Shown piece by piece: positions 17,549-24,817 of a stretch of DNA of 64,000 bases. This stretch comes from a virus. Both the position numbers and the translations under genes were made by a program. The stretch spans positions 1 to 64,000 of the IMG/VR virus record IMGVR_UViG_3300049218_000083. One strand, 5' to 3'. Under the pieces are notes generated by a model. The model did not search any database and was not told the DNA's origin. It saw only the letters and a program-made list of their open reading frames with translations. The first letter of the stretch is position 1; each line of letters opens with the position of its first letter.

Positions 17549-17570
17549 AAAAGACACGCCGAAGCGTGTC
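17549..17570 (-). terminator. Intrinsic terminator closing the accessory block
   Basis: On the minus strand GACACGC, loop TTCG, GCGTGTC, then TTTT. It is 37 nt past the stop of the last accessory gene and just before the gp18 promoter, so it insulates early from late transcription. Same TTCG design as the gp23 terminator. Confidence 0.88.
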
Positions 17571-17606
17571 TCTTATAGAGCTTCAAAGACTTATGTAGGG
17601 ATTACG

Positions 17607-17951
17607 TCATATGGAGAATCCATCTCGCCTGAAGTTAGGATCAGGTTGCCATAGGCATTTGGACCACTCAACGATTCTATTGCCATCGTAGCCACGGAAG
17701 TAAGCAAGGCGCTCAGCTTCTGTAACCTTTTCTAGATTGCCTGGCTCAACTGCCCACAGCGTCTCATAGATCTTCACTCGGATGACGAGAGTGCGTGCTT
17801 CAGGATGAATGTATGCTTCGCTGATTACGATGCAGAGCGTATCATTCCAAGTGTCATCGGGTTTGAGCAGTCCTTTGATTCGAACCACGTCGTTGATTTT
17901 GTGACCCATGAGACCCTCTGCGTTGAGACCCATAAGTATATAGCGAGTCAC
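17607..17951 (-). CDS. Hypothetical protein, 114 aa
   Basis: Not recognised. Soluble and beta-rich, with two Trp-containing segments (TLWAVEPG, SKCLWQPDP). The GTG start at 17951 overlaps the stop of the upstream gene (GTGA); an ATG six codons later is an alternative. Last gene of the accessory block before the terminator. Confidence 0.55.
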   Translation of the reverse strand: MTRYILMGLNAEGLMGHKINDVVRIKGLLKPDDTWNDTLCIVISEAYIHPEARTLVIRVKIYETLWAVEPGNLEKVTEAERLAYFRGYDGNRIVEWSKCLWQPDPNFRRDGFSI

Positions 17952-18133
17952 TCGTCTGAGGAAGATTTGTCCTTGTCTCGCTGCTCAACGAAGCTGCCGT
18001 ATGCGCACAGCCAAAGGAAGAACGCGCCGAACGCAAATGCGAAATAGGTGAGGCTGTAACCAGCTATCGCCTTTTCAACCATCGAAAGAAATGCCACTGT
18101 AAATGCCATGATCAAATAGATGAACATTTTCAT
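17948..18133 (-). CDS. Small membrane protein, two TM helices
   Basis: 61 aa. Hydrophobic stretches at residues 3-20 and 28-47, then a highly charged tail rich in Asp, Lys and Ser. Coupled to both neighbours by 4-nt overlaps. No family recognised; an inner-membrane location is likely. Confidence 0.6.
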   Translation of the reverse strand: MKMFIYLIMAFTVAFLSMVEKAIAGYSLTYFAFAFGAFFLWLCAYGSFVEQRDKDKSSSDE

Positions 18134-18453
18134 GCGTGTCCTTCTTCAACCAGTAATTGAGCATCTTCACTCGCAGTCGACTTCGACAACTGTTTCTTTT
18201 TGTCGTTGTGAACAGCCCAGTAAGTTCCGACGAACGCGCCAAGGACACCGTCTATAACGACCCAATGGTTGCTCAACCAGATCTGGGTGGACATTGTACC
18301 AGCCAGAACGATCATGGCTGACCAGAACGCTGCCTTGCCCGCATTTCGGTCAGCGGAATTCATGTTGTACTTGGCCCAGAAGATGTCGACGACTAGAGTG
18401 ATACCAAAGACGGCGGAATGTGGCCATACCATCTGTATAAATGCTGGAATCAT
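18130..18453 (-). CDS. Membrane protein, about three TM helices
   Basis: 107 aa with hydrophobic segments near residues 5-25, 42-60 and 66-83, and a charged C-terminal tail. Overlaps both adjacent genes by 4 nt. Function unknown. Membrane topology proteins in this position could modify the host envelope, but nothing specific shows it. Confidence 0.6.
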   Translation of the reverse strand: MIPAFIQMVWPHSAVFGITLVVDIFWAKYNMNSADRNAGKAAFWSAMIVLAGTMSTQIWLSNHWVVIDGVLGAFVGTYWAVHNDKKKQLSKSTASEDAQLLVEEGHA

Positions 18454-18707
18454 GATTTCTCCTCGTCAAGTGATTGAAGGTACTCGTCGACACTTCGAAC
18501 AAAATCATCCAGGTCGTCCTTGACCTGGTCGATCTCGACGGTTGGATTCAACAGCCGTTGCAGCTGATGGTTCTCTTCCTGAAGCTCTTCGATTCGAGCC
18601 TCGAGAGCATGGATGTACTCGATGGTATCGTCTACCGTCTGGGTCAGCTGATCCTCATCGAGATCTTCGAACCAATAATAGAACCAGTCGATGATCTTGT
18701 CAATCAT
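18450..18707 (-). CDS. Acidic coiled-coil protein
   Basis: 85 aa from the ATG at 18707, overlapping the stop of the upstream gene by 8 nt. N-terminal aromatic helix (IIDWFYYWFEDL) followed by a clear heptad-like coil (HALEARIEELQEENHQL) and an acidic tail. Possibly membrane-surface associated. No family recognised. Confidence 0.55.
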   Translation of the reverse strand: MIDKIIDWFYYWFEDLDEDQLTQTVDDTIEYIHALEARIEELQEENHQLQRLLNPTVEIDQVKDDLDDFVRSVDEYLQSLDEEKS

Positions 18708-18897
18708 GGAGAGCCAGATCCTCGTTGAGAAGCTGGCTGGGTGTTCCCATGACAATCTCTTTCACCTGAACTTCCGTCAGATTGCTCCAGCGCGCAGTCC
18801 AGTAGATAGACTGCTGTTGGTTCATTCCAGACTCGATCAGTTGGTTGAAATGAGTGCGGACTTGGTCCGACTTAGTTGTTTGCTGCTGCTGCTCCAT
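18700..18897 (-). CDS. Hypothetical protein, 65 aa
   Basis: Starts with MEQQQQTTKSDQ and has a helical centre (VRTHFNQLIESGMNQQQSI). Overlaps both neighbouring genes. Not recognised. Confidence 0.5.
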   Translation of the reverse strand: MEQQQQTTKSDQVRTHFNQLIESGMNQQQSIYWTARWSNLTEVQVKEIVMGTPSQLLNEDLALHD

Positions 18898-19066
18898 AAA
18901 GTCCCTTCATGTCGTGAATGCCGCGACTGCGTAGCCAACTGCGTGCCTCGTTGATCTTGCTGTCGAACTGCCGTGGCTGCTCGACGGTTTTGATGATCTG
19001 TCCCTTGACAGTCTTCGTCTCTTCATCCAATTGCGCTTGGTCCACCACTTTGAGAAATCGTATCAT
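18872..19066 (-). CDS. Hypothetical protein, 64 aa
   Basis: Small basic protein, with a KINEARSWLRSRGIHD segment near the end. Overlaps the next gene by 26 nt and the previous by 4 nt. Not recognised. Confidence 0.5.
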   Translation of the reverse strand: MIRFLKVVDQAQLDEETKTVKGQIIKTVEQPRQFDSKINEARSWLRSRGIHDMKGLYGAAAANN

Positions 19067-19302
19067 GATGCTAATGCCTCCTGGATTTGCCTTTCGGATT
19101 GACGATGAAGAACGTAGGCACGACGCAGCGACTCGACATCGAATGTCGCAACCTCATAAGCCACCTTGGTATGAACCTCAGTCGGCTTGCGCCCACAATG
19201 CGTGAACCGTTCAACCGTCGCGAACCTTGCCGTGTTGGCAGCAATAAACGCATACCAGCGGTTCAATTCATCTCGATTGCCCATTCTCACTTTCTCCACC
19301 AT
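19063..19302 (-). CDS. Hypothetical protein, 79 aa
   Basis: First gene behind the CGATAACT promoter at 19319-19362, with a strong GCGGAGG ribosome site. Helical, with RWYAFIAANTARFATV and a C-terminal RQSERQIQEALAS. Not recognised. Confidence 0.6.
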   Translation of the reverse strand: MVEKVRMGNRDELNRWYAFIAANTARFATVERFTHCGRKPTEVHTKVAYEVATFDVESLRRAYVLHRQSERQIQEALAS

Positions 19303-19318
19303 TTATTTAACCTCCGCA

Positions 19319-19362
19319 ATCATAGCTCGTCTTCGTAGAAATGTAACGATACGCAGTTATCG
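19319..19362 (-). promoter_or_regulatory. CGATAACT-type promoter
   Basis: On the minus strand CGATAACTGCGTATCG, then GTTACA (-35-like), 17 nt, TATGAT (-10). The upstream box starts 38 nt before the -10, as in three other sites. The box here is itself an inverted repeat (CGATA/TATCG). Followed by GCGGAGG and an ATG. Confidence 0.75.
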
Positions 19363-19533
19363 CCGACCGATACAAGGTATCTCAGATTCCGGAATAACCT
19401 GGTACGATCCTTTGTTCGAGGCAATGGCCACGGTGAATTTCTTCGGCGGCGAACCACAGAAGATACAGGTCCGGTATCCCAGCGCAACACGCGCCGGATC
19501 GATGATCTCTTCGCACTTGTCAGACTTACACAT
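19357..19533 (-). CDS. Small zinc-ribbon protein
   Basis: 58 aa from the ATG at 19533. Cys pairs at the start (CKSDKC) and in TCIFCGSP give a likely zinc site similar to DksA/TraR-like small phage proteins (pattern: CxxC, then PARxALGYxTC). It overlaps the upstream gene by 8 nt. The longer frame to 19614 lies inside that gene and is not used. Confidence 0.55.
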   Translation of the reverse strand: MCKSDKCEEIIDPARVALGYRTCIFCGSPPKKFTVAIASNKGSYQVIPESEIPCIGRR

Positions 19534-19693
19534 CACGTCCACAATAGAACACCTTTTTGAAAAGCCAAACGATGAAGTCCACGATGTGGCAGATAGCACA
19601 CTCGAGCATTTCAAGCATGAGCTTTAGGCCACAGCATGCCCAGGCTAGCAACACCAGCAGGATGATTTCTCCGCCAGCGCTGCCAGGAGTCAT
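19526..19693 (-). CDS. Small membrane protein, Cys-rich
   Basis: 55 aa from the ATG at 19693, coupled by ATGA to the upstream gene. One long hydrophobic segment (EIILLVLLAWACC) and four to five Cys residues (CCG, CAIC, YCG). Probably inserted in the membrane. Not recognised. Confidence 0.5.
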   Translation of the reverse strand: MTPGSAGGEIILLVLLAWACCGLKLMLEMLECAICHIVDFIVWLFKKVFYCGRDV

Positions 19694-19854
19694 TTTGACT
19701 GCCTTACGCAAACACCCTTTGACTCTAATTTTGTGTTTGCGATCACGGCCAATGCATCCTTACATTCCTGCTCGGATGAGAACCCAGGGACGACAGCGGT
19801 TGTTACACCGCCACCGTATGCGTAGAACAACGCGATGAGAACCCAGGTGTTCAT
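19690..19854 (-). CDS. Small secreted or membrane protein, 54 aa
   Basis: Found by reading the gap: an ATG overlapping the upstream stop (ATGA) and a stop overlapping the next ATG (ATGA). N-terminus MNTWVLIALFYAYGGGV looks like a signal peptide or TM helix; two Cys (EC, VC) in the rest could form a disulphide. Double coupling supports it being real. Confidence 0.6.
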   Translation of the reverse strand: MNTWVLIALFYAYGGGVTTAVVPGFSSEQECKDALAVIANTKLESKGVCVRQSK

Positions 19855-20045
19855 ACTCGAATGCCCTTGCGACCAAGGTTTTCGATGTCGGCGGCAACGA
19901 CTGTTGCCTTGGCTGCTAGAGCCTTCTCATCGAGACCCTGATAAATGCCAGCCTTCTTTGTGATGGCTCGCTGATCGTTCAGACGACGGCCAAGAGCACC
20001 AGTGCGTCGCTTGGAAATTCGACTCACGCTGTTACGCATGCCCAT
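19851..20045 (-). CDS. Basic hypothetical protein, 64 aa
   Basis: Strongly basic N-terminus (RISKRRTGALGRRL), then Ala/Lys-rich helix. Start overlaps the upstream stop. Could bind nucleic acid; no family recognised. Confidence 0.5.
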   Translation of the reverse strand: MGMRNSVSRISKRRTGALGRRLNDQRAITKKAGIYQGLDEKALAAKATVVAADIENLGRKGIRV

Positions 20046-20305
20046 TAGTGAACCCTCTGCATGACGATCATCTTGTGACCGACCTGCTTGGAAGTGAGGA
20101 CGAAGGTCAGGATGCTGGGACCATCGATGCGCTCCTGGACCTGGAATCGGACAGCTGCACCGTTGCGAAGCTGCAGATCCAAACCAAACTCGTCACCGAA
20201 GTCCTCGAAGATGGCTGACGGACCACGAACAGTCGCCAAGTCATCGGCATTGGCCATCAGAGTCTTGTTGGTGGGATCGATAGTAAACATGGTTGCTGGG
20301 AACAT
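20045..20305 (-). CDS. Hypothetical protein, 86 aa
   Basis: Preceded by GGAGAGAG. Mixed acidic and beta-rich sequence, with VQERIDGPSILTFVLTS near the end. Not recognised. Confidence 0.55.
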   Translation of the reverse strand: MFPATMFTIDPTNKTLMANADDLATVRGPSAIFEDFGDEFGLDLQLRNGAAVRFQVQERIDGPSILTFVLTSKQVGHKMIVMQRVH

Positions 20306-20319
20306 TTCACTCTCTCCAT

Positions 20320-20586
20320 TTATGTAATCGTCACAGTAACTGTACGCTTCTTTTCCAAAGAAAGCTTCACTTTTTCTACGATCTTAATGTTGAAGTCAAT
20401 GTGTGATTCAACACTACCATAATGCCTTTCGATCCCGAGTTCTTCTGCGAGTTGCTTGTTGACTTCAATCAAGTAGCAGAACAACCGCGCTGATAGAATT
20501 CGTCCAGCTTCCGCACGCTCTTTGGCAATCTTGAGTGCTTCAGTAAGATCCGAAATCTGGATGTCTTTCTTGGTTGGCTTAGCCAT
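20320..20586 (-). CDS. Hypothetical helical protein, 88 aa
   Basis: Helical, with TEALKIAKERAEAGRI and two Glu/Lys-rich segments. The start overlaps the previous small gene. Not recognised. Confidence 0.55.
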   Translation of the reverse strand: MAKPTKKDIQISDLTEALKIAKERAEAGRILSARLFCYLIEVNKQLAEELGIERHYGSVESHIDFNIKIVEKVKLSLEKKRTVTVTIT

Positions 20587-20755
20587 AACGCTTTTCCTTG
20601 TAGAGATCCGCTTCGATAGCGTCTCGTCGTGCGCGAAGTTCCTGAATCTCGTCGCGCATAATACGAGTCGGACGAAGGAAGTACTCCTTCAGGCAAATGT
20701 TGATGGTGTAATTGATCTCAGCCAACTCCCAACGGAGCTCGGTAAGCTTGTCCAT
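20579..20755 (-). CDS. Small coiled-coil protein, 58 aa
   Basis: Starts MDKLTELRWELAEINYTINI after TAGGAGAG. A two-helix coiled-coil with basic second helix (RARRDAIEADLYKEKRYG). Overlaps the next start by 8 nt. Not recognised. Confidence 0.55.
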   Translation of the reverse strand: MDKLTELRWELAEINYTINICLKEYFLRPTRIMRDEIQELRARRDAIEADLYKEKRYG

Positions 20756-20765
20756 CGAATCTCTC

Positions 20766-20978
20766 CTAAAGTAATCGGGGATCTACAGGCCACTGCGCGC
20801 TAGCTTTGATCGCTTCTTGGAAGTTGGCTATGGCCTCCTCAACTTCGCGCTCAGTACCACCAGGCACTCCGTTCCGCCATGGGCGGATAGTAGTGATACC
20901 ATCTTCGACGCAGACTCGCTCAGACGTTTTGAACGGAATGTGGGTCTTTCCACGTTCAGAGAACACCATGAGTTTCAT
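20766..20978 (-). CDS. Hypothetical protein, 70 aa
   Basis: Start chosen at the ATG overlapping the stop of the upstream membrane gene (ATGA). Sequence MKLMVFSERGKTHIPF, then a central TTIRPWRNGVPG and an acidic helix. The longer frame to 21200 is a shadow of the upstream gene. Confidence 0.55.
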   Translation of the reverse strand: MKLMVFSERGKTHIPFKTSERVCVEDGITTIRPWRNGVPGGTEREVEEAIANFQEAIKASAQWPVDPRLL

Positions 20979-21205
20979 TCTACCGTCTCCCGTATGTAGT
21001 GCTTCTTGATGAAGCCAATCACAAACATCGCCAGATGACTGAAGCCGAGGCTGATCAAACCAACTATTCGGCCAGGGATACACAGAATCACTGAGATGCA
21101 CATCATAACAAAAGCGCAAATGATGAACGTGATCATAAGCGCCAGCGCGACCAGCGCACCAAACCAAAAGAAGAAACTGGCTAGAAAGCCAAGTGCCCAT
21201 ATCAT
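20975..21205 (-). CDS. Membrane protein, two long TM helices
   Basis: 76 aa, almost wholly hydrophobic (residues 2-65), ending in a short charged tail. Overlaps the neighbours by 4 nt on each side. Unknown role in the inner membrane. Confidence 0.6.
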   Translation of the reverse strand: MIWALGFLASFFFWFGALVALALMITFIICAFVMMCISVILCIPGRIVGLISLGFSHLAMFVIGFIKKHYIRETVE

Positions 21206-21636
21206 ATAAGTTCCCTCAGTTCCAGATACATGGAATGATATTTCGCCAAACGCTTCATTTCCTTGGGCCCAACGTCCTTCAGGCGGCGAATGTCGCTGTT
21301 GTGGCGTAGGTCAGCCAACTTGACACGGATCGCGTCCTTGTTGCCGCGAAGCTGCATCATGTAGACTTCCTGAGAAAAATTCTCCTTGACCTTGCTCATG
21401 GCAAGAACGACGCGATCGGTAAAGCCCATGTCAAGGAGTGTCTGGGCTGTCACATCTGTGTCTTCAATCAGATCGTGACCGAGCGCGATGCACTGCAACT
21501 CTTCGTCGTCGGACTTGGTGTAGTACATGACTTTCAAGCAGTGAAGGATGTACGGATGTCCACCCTTGTCGAATACGCCTGCGAACTTGTTGGTTGCTAG
21601 AACAAGCATCTTGTCTAGCATCTCACCCTTCTTCAT
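21202..21636 (-). CDS. HD-domain (p)ppGpp hydrolase-like protein
   Basis: 144 aa. It carries the HD-domain signature of RelA/SpoT-type hydrolases: GHPYILHCLKVM (about 26-37), GHDLIEDTDVT with the HD pair at 54-55 and ED at 58-59, and KLADLRHNSD (106-115). Length and the single domain match small alarmone hydrolases (MESH1/SAH type), with no synthetase domain. Probably removes (p)ppGpp or related modified nucleotides in the infected cell, to relieve starvation control or counter toxic alarmone-type defence enzymes. Coupled to both neighbours by overlapping codons. Confidence 0.8.
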   Translation of the reverse strand: MKKGEMLDKMLVLATNKFAGVFDKGGHPYILHCLKVMYYTKSDDEELQCIALGHDLIEDTDVTAQTLLDMGFTDRVVLAMSKVKENFSQEVYMMQLRGNKDAIRVKLADLRHNSDIRRLKDVGPKEMKRLAKYHSMYLELRELI

Positions 21637-21845
21637 ACAGCGTTGATCCTTTTGGTTACACGAGCAGCTTCGTATTCCATCAGTTGTTTGACGACGATTG
21701 CTACGATGTCTGGTTTGTACGCATAGAGCGCAAGGTATTGCTGGACACTGCGACCACTCGTCATACGAGCAAAGTCAGCGGCACGCTCCGGAGTTTCGTT
21801 CACCCAGTCATTAAGACGAATCTGGGCTTGTTCGAAGTAGTTCAT
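21633..21845 (-). CDS. Hypothetical protein, 70 aa
   Basis: Helical, with a Tyr-rich middle (QQYLALYAYKPDIVAIVVK). It lies upstream of the HD protein in the same unit. A possible promoter (TTTCTTA ... TAGAAT) lies directly before it. Not recognised. Confidence 0.55.
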   Translation of the reverse strand: MNYFEQAQIRLNDWVNETPERAADFARMTSGRSVQQYLALYAYKPDIVAIVVKQLMEYEAARVTKRINAV

Positions 21846-21851
21846 GCCGCA

Positions 21852-21895
21852 ATTCTACTCGGTTGCTTAAGAAAGTAAAGACCTAGTATCCATCG
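21852..21895 (-). promoter_or_regulatory. Weak CGATAACT-type promoter
   Basis: On the minus strand a CGATGGAT box, CTTTCTTAAGC and a TAGAAT hexamer in the 38-nt arrangement of the stronger sites. The -10 is only 6 nt before the ATG, so the message would be leaderless. The upstream box lies in the end of the nucleotidyltransferase-like gene. Confidence 0.35.
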
Positions 21896-22731
21896 AACGC
21901 ATCACGCTCTTTCATAATGTGTTTCTTCAACTTGATCTCATGTTCAAAGCAATTCGGGCAAAGATTTCCACCCTTGTAGAGAGGCAAATGATGGTAGGTG
22001 TTACCGCAACGCTCGCAGTCAGAAGTTTGAATCGTCGTCTTATCAATTCGATCATCTTTGTCGAACTCGCCGTTGTATGCCATCCACTTGGAGTACTCTT
22101 CGCCTTTCAACTCGAAAGTGTTTGGATCAACAGTAACATTCTTGCGATTTCTGTGAACATAGCCGTTGACTCCAATGTCATACCGAACTTGTTCAGCGCA
22201 GTTTTTGCAATGGTGGGTATGATCTTTGGTTTGATACACTTCATCGTTCTCAAGAATCCTATTCTGACAACGTTCATCTTCGGTCAGATGAATCCACTCT
22301 CCATTCTTATCCTCTCGACGCTCTTTTCCACATGCTGGACACTCTCGACCTTCTGGATATTGATTATCCAGACATTGACCATCTTTGTCGATAGTCTGTT
22401 GTTCAGGGAAGAAGAGGTCGATAGGCTTGTCCAGATAGGACGCCTTTACAACCCAGCCGTGACGTTTGATGATCTCGATGCCGATAGTTGGTAGAGCCTC
22501 AAGTAATCCCTTCTCATCGATCGCAGGCGACTGTCTAATTCGGTAGAATAGGAAGTCCGCGTCTTTACGCTTTCCCTCCTTGTACAAGCAGCCACCTGTG
22601 AATGCTACGTGGCAACCAAACTCTGGGCAGATAGCCTCGATGGCTTTGGCCAGTTCGATTGCGTCTTCCCGCTCCCAAGGATGTTCCTTGTCCTTGATGA
22701 GCAATTCTTCCAGAGCACTAAGCGACGGCAT
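21883..22731 (-). CDS. Nucleotidyltransferase-fold protein with zinc ribbons
   Basis: 282 aa from the ATG at 22731, which overlaps the upstream zinc-ribbon gene. The first half has AFTGGCLYKEGKRKDADFLFY, the GG...DxD pattern of pol-beta-type nucleotidyltransferases. The second half contains three Cys-pair groups (ECPACGKE, HCKNCAEQ, CERCGNTYHH with CPNCFEH), probably zinc ribbons. Could modify a nucleic acid or protein; the substrate is unknown. The longer frame to 22824 is rejected because it reads through the small gene. Confidence 0.55.
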   Translation of the reverse strand: MPSLSALEELLIKDKEHPWEREDAIELAKAIEAICPEFGCHVAFTGGCLYKEGKRKDADFLFYRIRQSPAIDEKGLLEALPTIGIEIIKRHGWVVKASYLDKPIDLFFPEQQTIDKDGQCLDNQYPEGRECPACGKERREDKNGEWIHLTEDERCQNRILENDEVYQTKDHTHHCKNCAEQVRYDIGVNGYVHRNRKNVTVDPNTFELKGEEYSKWMAYNGEFDKDDRIDKTTIQTSDCERCGNTYHHLPLYKGGNLCPNCFEHEIKLKKHIMKERDAFDGY

Positions 22732-22897
22732 CTTCGCCTCTATACCATGTCTGACATGAATTACATTCGAAGAGTTCCGGATCATCCTTATCCGGCTTGT
22801 GAAACACGTTGCAACCACACTCACATCTGAATGTCACACCGTTGACTTTCGGCATGAACTGATGGAGCGTGCCATCTTCATGTAATAAAGGTTCCAT
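22718..22897 (-). CDS. Zinc-ribbon protein, 59 aa
   Basis: Two Cys pairs, FRCECGC and FECNSCQTWY, form a standard zinc ribbon. The stop overlaps the start of the nucleotidyltransferase-like gene, so the two are translationally coupled. Confidence 0.65.
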   Translation of the reverse strand: MEPLLHEDGTLHQFMPKVNGVTFRCECGCNVFHKPDKDDPELFECNSCQTWYRGEDAVA

Positions 22898-22898
22898 G

Positions 22899-23081
22899 TT
22901 ACATCAGGTGTAGAATAATGCCGGCGAATATTGCGCAGACAATCAACCAAACCAGACCCAGCAAACCGATACCAACGCAGTTGTCGCTGTCAAGTTTGTA
23001 GTGGGCTGGAAGCAGCGTTGCACAAGCCAAGCCAAAACCACCAGCCAAGAGAAGAATCAAAACAAATATTAAGTGATCCAT
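22899..23081 (-). CDS. Small membrane protein, 60 aa
   Basis: Two hydrophobic helices (residues 4-25 and 38-58) around a short charged loop (HYKLDSDN). Overlaps the previous gene by 13 nt. Not recognised. Confidence 0.6.
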   Translation of the reverse strand: MDHLIFVLILLLAGGFGLACATLLPAHYKLDSDNCVGIGLLGLVWLIVCAIFAGIILHLM

Positions 23082-23329
23082 GATTTCCTGATTTCCCGCA
23101 TCTTTAGAGCCAATTGCTTGCGGTCAATAAGGACCGCACCATTTCGTATAGCTTCATCACGCTTGGTCAGCGAAACATCATAGTGTGGGAAGGATGATGG
23201 TTGGAACCAGGCACGCTTCAAACCGATCAGGTCAGCCATTGCATGTAGCTCGACAAGCGTATCGGCTATCATGTGACACATGATCAGGCGTCGGTACGGT
23301 GCCCGCATATCATCTACGTAAACACTCAT
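23069..23329 (-). CDS. DUF4031-type protein
   Basis: 86 aa. Opens MSVYVDDMRAPYRRLIMCHMIADT and contains ELHAMADLIGL and HYDVSLTKRDEAI, the conserved pattern of the DUF4031 family often found in phages and bacteria. The biochemical role of the family is not known to me. Probably a full-length copy. Confidence 0.75.
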   Translation of the reverse strand: MSVYVDDMRAPYRRLIMCHMIADTLVELHAMADLIGLKRAWFQPSSFPHYDVSLTKRDEAIRNGAVLIDRKQLALKMREIRKSWIT

Positions 23330-23420
23330 GACAAATTATAACCTAAGATGGACTCAAAGGGTGAGCCTCGTTGTCGAAGCCCACCGATTCAGCCTTACTT
23401 CTGACCGACTACTGGAGCAT

Positions 23421-23582
23421 TCAAGAACGGGATCGGAGCGGCATCGCGAAATACATCAATTTGTCATCAATCTTCCGCTTGCAATATTTGCCATAGTACA
23501 GCTTGATGCCCAAAGGTAACAGAACGAACAGGTCGAGTAAGATGCAAACGGAAACAACAATCATCGGCCACGTGTGAATCAT
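23421..23582 (-). CDS. Small membrane protein, 53 aa
   Basis: Starts at an ATG overlapping the upstream stop (ATGA). One hydrophobic helix (ILLDLFVLLPLGI) then a basic tail (KYCKRKIDDK). Too short for most gene finders, but the coupling supports it. Confidence 0.5.
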   Translation of the reverse strand: MIHTWPMIVVSVCILLDLFVLLPLGIKLYYGKYCKRKIDDKLMYFAMPLRSRS

Positions 23583-24064
23583 TGTACGCAGCTCCTGGAG
23601 TGGTCCAGATCTATACCGATCCTAGCGTTGTTTTCGACGGTGTAGATCTTGTACGACAGCGCGCTGTACTGCCATACACGCTGCACAACCATGTAGTCAG
23701 GGTTTTCGACAACGAGGCTGTCAATTCCCTTGCTCACCAGGTAATGACCGGCAGCAAAGAGGCTCATTCCGATATAGACCTGGCGAGTTGTTGGATGGTT
23801 GCTGATCATTGACAACTGGCCGATTTCTTCGAAGCATGCACCGTTCTTTGCGATCTGCAAAGTCTGCATCGTGTCGACGACGTTCAGCAACTGCCAGACG
23901 ATTTCCGCAGCAGTCGTTTCACGGTTGGCGAAGCCAACATAAAAGTGCGTGCGGTAAACTTTTGGAGAGTCAGTCCCGTCAATGTCATCAGCTTTCGCTA
24001 TTGAGAAGGTTGACAAGACGAGCAGGAGCGATGTTAGCGCTCCGCCCAGGAAATTGGTCTTCAT
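23579..24064 (-). CDS. Exported protein with signal peptide
   Basis: 161 aa. Residues 1-25 form a clear Sec signal (basic KTN, hydrophobic ALTSLLLVLSTF, then ending AKA). The mature part has three Cys, aromatic segments and helical regions. Probably periplasmic or outer-membrane facing. No enzyme motif seen. A role such as superinfection control is possible but not shown. Confidence 0.65.
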   Translation of the reverse strand: MKTNFLGGALTSLLLVLSTFSIAKADDIDGTDSPKVYRTHFYVGFANRETTAAEIVWQLLNVVDTMQTLQIAKNGACFEEIGQLSMISNHPTTRQVYIGMSLFAAGHYLVSKGIDSLVVENPDYMVVQRVWQYSALSYKIYTVENNARIGIDLDHSRSCVQ

Positions 24065-24066
24065 GG

Positions 24067-24567
24067 TTAATAGTCCTCCGGATTGGGAAACATCGCGTTG
24101 AGCTCGTTCATCTCAGCAAGCAGCGGTTGCCATTTAGCGTTGAACGCAACCTTGGCAGCTTCGTACTCACGTTCGATCGTCAAGGCACGCTCTTGGGCTT
24201 CATCTCGAAGAGAATCGAGACGATCACGAAGCGTTTCAGCGACAAGCGTGCCCTCGAGAATTGGTCCATTGGGTTGGGCAACAACGCTGTGGCGCGGATT
24301 CCGCAGCTTGTAAAACGCATTCCCAAGAGTTACAAGAGGCGGCACTTGGTGGAACTTAGAGCTCGCCAGATAGGCCAGAGCATTTCCAATTTCGTTGGAC
24401 GTTCCCCACTTCCTCTCGAGCGCACTGTGTACTTCGCCAATCGAATGGGGACGACCATCATCCCAAATCGTCAGCTTCATAATCACCTTGGTTCTGCCTT
24501 GCTTACGCACGATGTCCTTGGGAGCACCCATTGCACCTGTACGCTCGCCGATGGTCGCATTCATCAT
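24067..24567 (-). CDS. Winged-helix-like coiled-coil protein
   Basis: 166 aa. The first half (DGRPHSIGEVHSALERKWG then EIGNALAYLASSK) resembles a winged-helix DNA-binding domain; the second half is a Glu/Arg-rich coiled coil. Could be a phage transcription regulator. No family named. Coupled to the next gene. Confidence 0.5.
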   Translation of the reverse strand: MMNATIGERTGAMGAPKDIVRKQGRTKVIMKLTIWDDGRPHSIGEVHSALERKWGTSNEIGNALAYLASSKFHQVPPLVTLGNAFYKLRNPRHSVVAQPNGPILEGTLVAETLRDRLDSLRDEAQERALTIEREYEAAKVAFNAKWQPLLAEMNELNAMFPNPEDY

Positions 24568-24776
24568 TGTGTCACCTCTTGTAGATCAGATCTGGGAATG
24601 GTGAAGAACGCTTCACCAGTTGGACGTTCGGAGACACAGACGTATTCGACACCCTCGATGGCAGTGTCATCAGCGGCAACGCCATAGACGTCCTGGACAA
24701 TGTAGACGATGTCGCCTACCTGGGCATCGGGCCGAGCCGCATTTTCTACGTTCATCACTTTGTATCGTTGCGTCAT
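24564..24776 (-). CDS. Hypothetical protein, 70 aa
   Basis: ATG at 24776 chosen because CGAGGAG precedes it at good distance. SH3-like beta pattern (VGDIVYIVQDVYGV). Overlaps the next gene by 4 nt. Not recognised. Confidence 0.55.
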   Translation of the reverse strand: MTQRYKVMNVENAARPDAQVGDIVYIVQDVYGVAADDTAIEGVEYVCVSERPTGEAFFTIPRSDLQEVTQ

Positions 24777-24817
24777 AAATCTCCTCGTAAGCAAGTATGG
24801 CCGAGTGAACTTTAATT

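Noticed and set aside
22731-22824. N-terminal extension of the nucleotidyltransferase-like protein
   Set aside because: It reads through the coding region of the 59-aa zinc-ribbon gene in another frame; the ATG at 22731 overlaps that gene stop as in other coupled pairs.
23809-24687. 292-aa plus-strand frame
   Set aside because: Very Arg/Ser-rich, opposite three coupled minus-strand genes including one with a clear signal peptide; no ribosome site.
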